Origin: Lachnospira sp. UBA2821
Lineage (GTDB): Bacteria; Bacillota; Clostridia; Lachnospirales; Lachnospiraceae
Assembly: GCA_002351535.1 (NCBI GenBank)
Contig: DEGR01000016.1
Coordinates: 1-19,016 of the forward strand
Length of the DNA stretch: 19,016 nucleotides
Direction of reading: 5' to 3'
Part shown: positions 14,091 to 19,016 of the stretch, one piece after another
How positions within the stretch are numbered: position 1 is the stretch's first letter
Layout of the letters: each line of letters starts with the position of its first letter
Made by a program: the position numbers and the translations under genes
Notes under the pieces: generated by a model
What the model saw: only the letters and a program-made list of their open reading frames with translations
Told to the model about the DNA's origin: nothing
Database searches by the model: none

Positions 14091-14522
14091 CTAAATACCT
14101 GCCAACTGTTTTCCTAATTCTTCACACTCTGAAAGTGCATCCTCATCCGGCATGTCACGACATATAAGTCCTTCTCCGTTAAGAACATTTGCTCCGCAGC
14201 CATTCATTCTTTCTACCCAGTCACTCATCCACTGACCGTCACCCCAGCCATAAGAGCCGAATAATGCTATTGTTTTGCCTGATGCAATACCTTCAACACT
14301 ACAAACAAAAGGTTCCATCTCTGCCTCTTCAAGAACTTCTGCTCCCATAGCCGGGCATCCAAGTGCAAAACATTTTGCATTCTTTAATTCTTCAACTGAA
14401 GCCTCTCCGACAAATACAACTGCTGCCTCTTTTCCTACATCAGTAATACCTTTCCCTATAGCTTCAGCCATTGCCTGAGTATTACCAGACTGTGACCAGT
14501 AAACAACATAAATTTTATCCAT
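14091..14522 (-). CDS. Flavodoxin
   Basis: Short-chain flavodoxin of 143 aa, an FMN electron carrier that replaces ferredoxin when iron is scarce. The phosphate-binding loop SQSGNTQAM is at residues 10-18, with Trp9 before it. The second FMN-contact region GCPAMGAE is at 55-62, and the third loop GSYGWGDGQWM, with the aromatic residue that stacks on the flavin, is at 89-99. The start at 14522 has GGAG 6 bases upstream; an in-frame ATG four codons earlier would include the ribosome site. First gene of a two-gene unit with DUF3793. Its promoter has GTTAG/CTAAC repeats over the -10 box, fitting iron-responsive control (inference). Confidence 0.93.
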   Translation of the reverse strand: MDKIYVVYWSQSGNTQAMAEAIGKGITDVGKEAAVVFVGEASVEELKNAKCFALGCPAMGAEVLEEAEMEPFVCSVEGIASGKTIALFGSYGWGDGQWMSDWVERMNGCGANVLNGEGLICRDMPDEDALSECEELGKQLAGI

Positions 14523-14523
14523 A

Positions 14524-14548
14524 ATAATCTCCATTCCGTATACGCTAT
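14524..14548 (-). repeat. Fragment of the same repeat forming the flavodoxin ribosome site
   Basis: Minus strand ATAGCGTATACGGAATGGAG followed by ATTAT differs at only three positions from the terminal part of the phoU-leader insert (ATAGCGTCTGCGGAATGGAG, then ATTAG). The match extends well beyond a ribosome binding site, so common origin is likely. Confidence 0.45.
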
Positions 14549-14554
14549 TTATTT

Positions 14555-14606
14555 GTTAGTTATTGCTAACCGTAGTTAGAATAGCATATAAATCAATCTT
14601 AATCAA
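14555..14606 (-). promoter_or_regulatory. Flavodoxin promoter with GTTAG/CTAAC operator repeats
   Basis: Minus strand: -35 TTGATT (14601-14606), 17-bp spacer, -10 TATTCT (14578-14583). On the plus strand GTTAG (14555-14559)-N6-CTAAC (14566-14570)-N4-GTTAG (14575-14579) forms two overlapping dyads, one reaching into the -10. GTTAG-N6-CTAAC recurs exactly in spacing at 10461-10476, and CTAAC-N4-GTT recurs twice at the feo promoter. Confidence 0.7.
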
Positions 14607-14612
14607 TACAGT

Positions 14613-14647
14613 AAAGAGAGAGTTTTTATCAACAAAACTCTCTCTTT
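14613..14647 (-). terminator. Hairpin closing the ZIP transporter operon
   Basis: Perfect 14-bp arms (plus 14613-14626 and 14634-14647, AAAGAGAGAGTTTT and its complement) with a 7-base loop. It lies 52 bp after the ZIP stop codon and just upstream of the flavodoxin -35. The 3' arm ends in only three T, so this is a moderate intrinsic terminator that also insulates the flavodoxin promoter. Confidence 0.7.
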
Positions 14648-14699
14648 CAAAATATCTCTATATTATATTGTGTCTACTGTTATATTTTTTATGCACCAT

Positions 14700-15479
14700 T
14701 CATCCTAATACCACATCCAATATCATCATTACACTAAAACCGGCTGCAAATGCAATCGTACCTATATCCGAATGTGTTCCTTCCGACATCTCAGGAATCA
14801 GTTCTTCAACTACAACATATATCATGGCTCCTGCTGCAAAACTTAAAAGGTACGGCATGGAAGGCACTAATATTCCCGCAGCCAATATTGTCAGCATTGC
14901 CCCTGCCGGCTCTACAATTCCGGATAATACGCCTCCCAGGAAAGCCTTTACTCTACTCATTCCATCTGCTCTTAACGGCATAGATATTATAGCTCCCTCC
15001 GGAAAATTCTGTATTGCAATTCCTATAGAAAGTGCCAGTGCACCGGCTGCAGTAATTTTATTGTTGTCAGCTATATATCCTGCATACACTACTCCGACCG
15101 CCATCCCCTCCGGAATGTTATGTATAGTTACAGCCAGCAGAAGCATCGTTGACTTTTTTAACTCTGCTTTTATCCCTTCCGTCTGATTGTCCGCCATGCG
15201 CAAATGCGGTACAACATGATCAAGCCATAACAGGAACAATATTCCGACCCAGAATCCCACAACTGCAGGTATAAATGACCATACTCCCATATTTTCTGAC
15301 TGCTCTAAAGCCGGAATAAGAAGACTCCATATAGAAGCCGCAACCATAACACCGGCTGCGAATCCGGTAAGAATTCTCTGTATTACGTTGCTCATATTTT
15401 TTTTCATAAAGAAAACACAGGCAGAACCAAGACTTGTTCCCACAAACGGAATCAATATTCCGGTAATTATTTTTAACAA
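14700..15479 (-). CDS. ZIP family divalent metal transporter
   Basis: Membrane transporter for Zn2+, Fe2+ or Mn2+, usually inward. The ZIP metal-site motifs are clear: HNIPEG in helix 4 (about 120-125) and NFPEG in helix 5 (about 158-162), then EPAGAML and EELIPE. The N-terminal GILIPFVGTSLGSACVFFMKK is typical of the GufA-like bacterial subgroup. About eight membrane segments in 259 aa, the normal length. I prefer the TTG at 15479, which has GGAGG 5 bases upstream. The alternative ATG at 15503 overlaps the permease gene by 11 bp and has a weaker GAGG; it adds eight residues. Last gene of the HMA-ABC-FtsX-ZIP unit. The metal cannot be told from sequence. Confidence 0.92.
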   Translation of the reverse strand: MLKIITGILIPFVGTSLGSACVFFMKKNMSNVIQRILTGFAAGVMVAASIWSLLIPALEQSENMGVWSFIPAVVGFWVGILFLLWLDHVVPHLRMADNQTEGIKAELKKSTMLLLAVTIHNIPEGMAVGVVYAGYIADNNKITAAGALALSIGIAIQNFPEGAIISMPLRADGMSRVKAFLGGVLSGIVEPAGAMLTILAAGILVPSMPYLLSFAAGAMIYVVVEELIPEMSEGTHSDIGTIAFAAGFSVMMILDVVLG

Positions 15480-15492
15480 TAAACCCTCCAAT

Positions 15493-17799
15493 CTATTCCA
15501 CATTCTTTAAAGCCTCATCCATAGGCACTTTCTTAATTCTTCTGAAATCAAAGAACATTACTACAAGGTATCCTATAAGCACAAATAAGAACATTTTTGC
15601 ATATCCTACAGACTCCATCTTAAATCCAAACCATCCGTTATAACTTTCAAGCATTATTCCCCATGCTATTTTCATGAGTAATGTTCCGAGAATAACACTT
15701 ACCGCATCAGCCACAATAACTACTACTGTCGTAGAGAACAAATACAGACCTGCTATCTCACCATTCTGATATCCCAATATTTTTACCATTGATATTGAAT
15801 TCTCATTTTTTTCTATAATTATCTTCGTAAGCAGATATATAAGCACTGCTGAAAGCATGATACATAGTACCTGGAAATATGTCATGTATGAACCCATTGA
15901 ATGATTCAATTGGTCACACATCTTAGTTATATCCCTCTTTGTAATGATAGTGGAAATATTTTTACTGTTAATATCATCTATTTTTGAATCAGACATATAA
16001 CCTGAAAACATACCATCTTCTACGTCAAAAATTTTCTCATATGATGCTTTTGGCATAAATACCGCTATACTCTGATATTTATCATATATGCCTTTTACTT
16101 TAAATGTATACTTTGTATCTTCATATTTTTCATCTAATGTTACTTTATCACCTTTTTGTAAATTATATTTTTCACTAAATGACTCCGTAATATATACTTC
16201 ATTTTGTTTTAACTCAGATAATCCACTGATTTTCACATATTTACTATCGTCTGTCACTCCGTACACAGATACTTCCTCTGTTATAGCTTTTGACTTTTTC
16301 TCAAGCGAACGCATATCAAACTTCTCCGCTTCTTTATTATCTGTACTTACAATGTTTCCATTCACATCTACGCAGCTTTTTAAAACATACTGATATTTTG
16401 AAAGCATCATTTTTTCCGCATTTTCCTGATAATAATCAAGTGTCTCCGGTAATCCTACGGCCATCGCAAGCATTGTAGTAATAAATAGAATTCCTATAAA
16501 CAATACAAGGTAATTGGAAATATTCTGAAATACTATGCGCAATCTGAATCTGTTTATGAATTTCCATGCAGGCAGACGCATAGCATTCTTTCTCTTTTTT
16601 TTCTTAAGGTCATGTCTTAAAAACTGCAGTGGTGTATTCTGCATCATCCTGATAATTACCACAAGATTTACAATAAGCATAAGCACTACCGGAATTATTG
16701 TAGTTTTTAAAAACGCATATGCATTCCATATTGTTTTGTATTCAGGGAGGCTGTAGCTATTATAATACATCGACACTACAAAATTTTTAAACACCGTGTA
16801 TCCGAGAATATTTCCAATCACAGCAGATAAAATTGTTACGATAACCGGCGTAGAGATATAATGCATTACAAGCTCAGATTTTGTATATCCTGATGCTCTT
16901 AATGTTCCAATAGCAGATGATTCTTTGGCAATTGTATTACTTATGGTTATTGCAAATATAAATGCAATAATAACAATAAGAATATCTAATATAACACCAC
17001 CCATTGCTTTATCTGATCCCATATCATCAGTTGCAAAATTAATGGCAGGATTGCCATATGCCGGCACATAATCAGTCAGTTCATTCCCATTCAGTAGTGT
17101 CTGCTTCACAAGTTCTTTCATAAATCTGTCTGATGCTTTTTTCTCTTCTTGTTCATCTTCTACTTTATCTTTATATTTCCATGCATATGTATAATGAGTG
17201 TCTGCATCAATTTTACCAAACCCATCCTTTGTAACCATTCCCACGTCAAATTTAATTGCATCAAATATTAAATCTGTCGTTTTTTCATGAAGGGTTGAAT
17301 AATTAACATATGCTATAAGTCCTGTTACTTTAAATTCGCTATTACCAGCTTTTACTGTATCTCCGACTTTTATTCCGACGTTATCTGCATGCATTCTGTC
17401 TATAGCAATCTCATCAGGTTTCTCAGGAAATTTTCCATCCATAAGGCATGCCCTGTTTATGTCGTCATTTTTGTAATATACGCGTATAGTTCCGTCAGAC
17501 TTTCCATCATTATCATTATCTTCTTTTACATTTTTAAAAAAATTATCATATATTTTAACAGAGTCAATATTCAAATCGTCCTGTTTGTTTTTTAATTCAA
17601 AATGTCCATCTTCACGTTTATACTTAGTTACACTTTTCCCCGCTGATGTAATCATACTTTCATTGGCAACATACATTCCTGATATGAACCCAATAGTAAG
17701 TATAAGAAAAAGTGCTACTACAAGATATTTGCGCCAGTCATCCCTTAACTCCCTAAATATTCTTTTTCTTAATGGATTCTTCACAGTATTTCTTTTCAT
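15493..17799 (-). CDS. FtsX-like ABC transporter permease
   Basis: Large permease of 768 aa from the FtsX/MacB superfamily (type VII ABC systems). Such proteins act on lipids, peptides or lipoproteins by mechanotransmission or export rather than by moving metal ions. Membrane segments are seen near residues 25-45, 270-300, 310-335, 365-385, 430-450, 645-665, 690-715 and 735-755. A first extracytoplasmic domain (about 46-265; contains IAIDRMHADNVGIKVGDTV, typical of MacB-like domains) and a second (about 455-640; VYITESFSEKYNLQKGDKV) lie between them, giving a duplicated FtsX arrangement. The start is the ATG at 17799 with GGGAG 10 bases upstream; a GTG at 17808 is too close to it. Its ATPase lies 15 bp upstream. 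Substrate unknown. Confidence 0.88.
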   Translation of the reverse strand: MKRNTVKNPLRKRIFRELRDDWRKYLVVALFLILTIGFISGMYVANESMITSAGKSVTKYKREDGHFELKNKQDDLNIDSVKIYDNFFKNVKEDNDNDGKSDGTIRVYYKNDDINRACLMDGKFPEKPDEIAIDRMHADNVGIKVGDTVKAGNSEFKVTGLIAYVNYSTLHEKTTDLIFDAIKFDVGMVTKDGFGKIDADTHYTYAWKYKDKVEDEQEEKKASDRFMKELVKQTLLNGNELTDYVPAYGNPAINFATDDMGSDKAMGGVILDILIVIIAFIFAITISNTIAKESSAIGTLRASGYTKSELVMHYISTPVIVTILSAVIGNILGYTVFKNFVVSMYYNSYSLPEYKTIWNAYAFLKTTIIPVVLMLIVNLVVIIRMMQNTPLQFLRHDLKKKKRKNAMRLPAWKFINRFRLRIVFQNISNYLVLFIGILFITTMLAMAVGLPETLDYYQENAEKMMLSKYQYVLKSCVDVNGNIVSTDNKEAEKFDMRSLEKKSKAITEEVSVYGVTDDSKYVKISGLSELKQNEVYITESFSEKYNLQKGDKVTLDEKYEDTKYTFKVKGIYDKYQSIAVFMPKASYEKIFDVEDGMFSGYMSDSKIDDINSKNISTIITKRDITKMCDQLNHSMGSYMTYFQVLCIMLSAVLIYLLTKIIIEKNENSISMVKILGYQNGEIAGLYLFSTTVVVIVADAVSVILGTLLMKIAWGIMLESYNGWFGFKMESVGYAKMFLFVLIGYLVVMFFDFRRIKKVPMDEALKNVE

Positions 17800-17814
17800 T
17801 TCCGTCACACTCCC

Positions 17815-18531
17815 TTACCAATCAAGTTCTGCAGCAGAAACTTTTTCTGTGTTGATTTCATTCTTACGCACCATTCCGTCTCTTAGCTTAATCACATGGT
17901 CCGCCATGTTCTTAATAGCTTCATTATGTGTTACCATAATAATTGTATTTCCATACTTTTTATTAACATCTTCGATTAGTTTTAATATTTCCTTAGATGT
18001 ATTATAATCAAGTGCCCCTGTTGGTTCATCACAGAGGAGAATATCCGGATTTTTTACTATGGCACGTCCGATAGACACTCTCTGCTGTTGTCCGCCTGAA
18101 AGCTGATTCGGAAGTTTATGTCTGTGTTCATATAATCCGAGTGTATGAAGCAGTTCATCAATATCCAGTGAATTATCCGAAAGATATGCTCCGACTTCTA
18201 TATTTTCCTTTACATTAAGATTCGCAATAAGATTATACATCTGAAATACATATCCGAGATGTTTTCTGCGATATTCTGTAAGTTTTTTCTCACCGAGTTC
18301 TTTTAACTTATCTCCATTAATTGATATATATCCTGAATCGGCATTGTCGATTCCTCCTATAATATTAAGCAATGTCGATTTTCCTGAACCTGATGGTCCT
18401 AACAGAACACAAAATTCACCCTTTTTAACAGAAAAATTCATCCCACGAAGCACTTCCTGTCTTGTATCCCCACTTCCAAAACCCTTTTTCAAATCAACTA
18501 TTTCCAAGAAATTTTTTTCTTTATCTGACAT
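17815..18531 (-). CDS. ABC transporter ATP-binding protein (MacB/LolD type)
   Basis: Cytoplasmic ATPase partner of the adjacent FtsX-like permease, 238 aa. Walker A GPSGSGKST is at residues 45-53, the Q-loop in GYVFQMYNLI (93-102), the signature LSGGQQQR at 144-151, Walker B ILLCDEPTGALD at 164-175 (the TGALD D-loop is typical of the MacB/LolD/FtsE group) and the switch His at 202. I choose the ATG at 18531 with AAGG 8 bases upstream; the in-frame GTG at 18540 lies too close to that site. It follows the HMA protein gene by 27 bp. Confidence 0.92.
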   Translation of the reverse strand: MSDKEKNFLEIVDLKKGFGSGDTRQEVLRGMNFSVKKGEFCVLLGPSGSGKSTLLNIIGGIDNADSGYISINGDKLKELGEKKLTEYRRKHLGYVFQMYNLIANLNVKENIEVGAYLSDNSLDIDELLHTLGLYEHRHKLPNQLSGGQQQRVSIGRAIVKNPDILLCDEPTGALDYNTSKEILKLIEDVNKKYGNTIIMVTHNEAIKNMADHVIKLRDGMVRKNEINTEKVSAAELDW

Positions 18532-18558
18532 CTTTTTCACCTTACCTTTATAAATATA

Positions 18559-18909
18559 TTAACGTATATCCACTACTTGATATCCAAGTCTTTCTATTAT
18601 ATTAGTTATCTCTTCGTCACTAAGCTCCTTTCCCATTGTTATCTCTGCCATTTTTTTCTTATAACTTACCACTGCTGAAACATCAGCCATTGCATTAAAA
18701 CTGTTAGCAATACGTGTTTCGCAGTTTTCACAATGCATCCCTTCAATAATAGCAGTTCTTTTCTTTACTATGTTTTTAATATTTTTTCTCTTTATCTTCA
18801 CAGTTGTTCCACCTCCGCAACAGCTGCCTTCTCCCTTAAAATGTTTAATAGTAGAACGTAGTCCTATAAAAACCATAATAATTAGAATTGCTATAATAAT
18901 TTCATTCAT
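18559..18909 (-). CDS. Membrane-anchored heavy-metal-associated (HMA) domain protein
   Basis: A 116-aa protein. Residues 3-17 form an N-terminal membrane helix, followed by a basic stretch, the Cys pair in GSCCGGGTT (28-36), a Lys-rich linker and a C-terminal HMA domain (about 52-116) with the canonical metal loop GMHCENC (57-63) and the usual end ERLGYQVVDI. HMA domains bind soft metals such as Cu(I) or Zn(II), and the anchor would keep the domain at the membrane as a chaperone or buffer (inference). The start is taken as the ATG at 18909, 11 bases after GGAG; earlier GTG and TTG codons lie within or next to that site. First gene of the ABC-ZIP unit. No copper ATPase is in the window. Confidence 0.85.
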   Translation of the reverse strand: MNEIIIAILIIMVFIGLRSTIKHFKGEGSCCGGGTTVKIKRKNIKNIVKKRTAIIEGMHCENCETRIANSFNAMADVSAVVSYKKKMAEITMGKELSDEEITNIIERLGYQVVDIR

Positions 18910-18943
18910 ATTAATCAACACTCCATTCCCCGACTTTTGGTTT

Positions 18944-18991
18944 CATATTCATACATGTTCATATGTTTTATTAACTATTTTCATTCTAGCA
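18944..18991 (-). promoter_or_regulatory. Extended -10 promoter and tandem repeat before the HMA-ABC-ZIP unit
   Basis: Minus strand TGCTAGAAT (18983-18991) is a plausible extended -10. About 20 bp downstream, TATGAACATG and TATGAATATG stand in tandem (18944-18963, one mismatch, 10-bp period, one helical turn). Repeats of TGAAC/TGAAT type occur in operators of ArsR/SmtB metal sensors, but those are inverted; here they are direct, so the regulator class is open. Confidence 0.4.
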
Positions 18992-19016
18992 TATCTCCTT
19001 AACTTTTCTTTTTTGT

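Larger units (their letters stand above)
15493..18909 (-). other. Putative operon: HMA protein, ABC ATPase, FtsX-like permease (with ZIP gene following)
   Basis: Gaps are 27 bp (HMA to ATPase), 15 bp (ATPase to permease) and 13 bp (permease to ZIP), with no internal promoter or terminator visible, so all four genes down to 14700 are probably one transcript from the promoter near 18983-18991. Confidence 0.6.

Noticed and set aside
18921..18931. GGAATGGAG before the HMA gene as a fourth copy of the repeat
   Set aside because: Only the 9-nt ribosome-site core matches; flanking GCGTCTGC is absent.

Overview
AT-rich window with every gene on the minus strand, so it reads from right to left. The gene content (Pst operon, FeoA/FeoB with a Cys-rich partner, DUF3793 next to a flavodoxin, an iron-only-hydrogenase-like sensor fused to a chemotaxis domain) and the strong AAGGAG-type ribosome binding sites with GTG and TTG starts fit an anaerobic Firmicute of class Clostridia, probably Lachnospiraceae. 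This placement is inference; there is no rRNA gene to confirm it. No IS transposase, phage gene, tRNA or CRISPR array was seen.

Right end (about 14700-19016): a possible metal and export operon. It holds a membrane-anchored heavy-metal-associated (HMA) protein, an ABC ATPase, a large FtsX-like permease and a ZIP-family metal transporter, packed with 13-27 bp gaps and closed by a hairpin at 14613-14647. Next (about 13460-14610) comes a flavodoxin-DUF3793 unit whose promoter carries GTTAG/CTAAC inverted repeats over the -10 box. Then (about 10820-13400) a small glycine-rich, acidic-tailed membrane protein precedes an unusual P1B-type ATPase that has Ser-Cys-Ala where CPC is usual.

Middle (about 7625-10804): a ferrous-iron uptake operon, feoA-feoB-FeoB-associated Cys-rich peptide-Fur-like regulator. 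It runs from a consensus promoter covered by two 12-bp repeats related to the flavodoxin operator and ends in a terminator. Next (5415-7448) is a single-gene unit for a soluble sensor: ferredoxin, [FeFe]-hydrogenase-like H domain, a four-Cys Fe-S domain and a methyl-accepting chemotaxis signalling domain.

Left end (1-5318): a complete phosphate operon pstS-pstC-pstA-pstB-phoU, followed by a separately promoted Na+/phosphate cotransporter that runs off the window. Both promoters carry the same PhoP-box-like array (TTTACA repeats at 11-bp steps). A 142-bp hairpin-rich insert between pstB and phoU duplicates the phoU ribosome binding site and start. A shortened relative precedes the DUF3793 gene and a fragment precedes the flavodoxin gene, so a small dispersed repeat appears to end in a ribosome binding site.

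Together the region handles phosphate and transition metals, mainly iron, under at least two visible regulatory signals: a Pho-type box and a GTTAG/CTAAC box.
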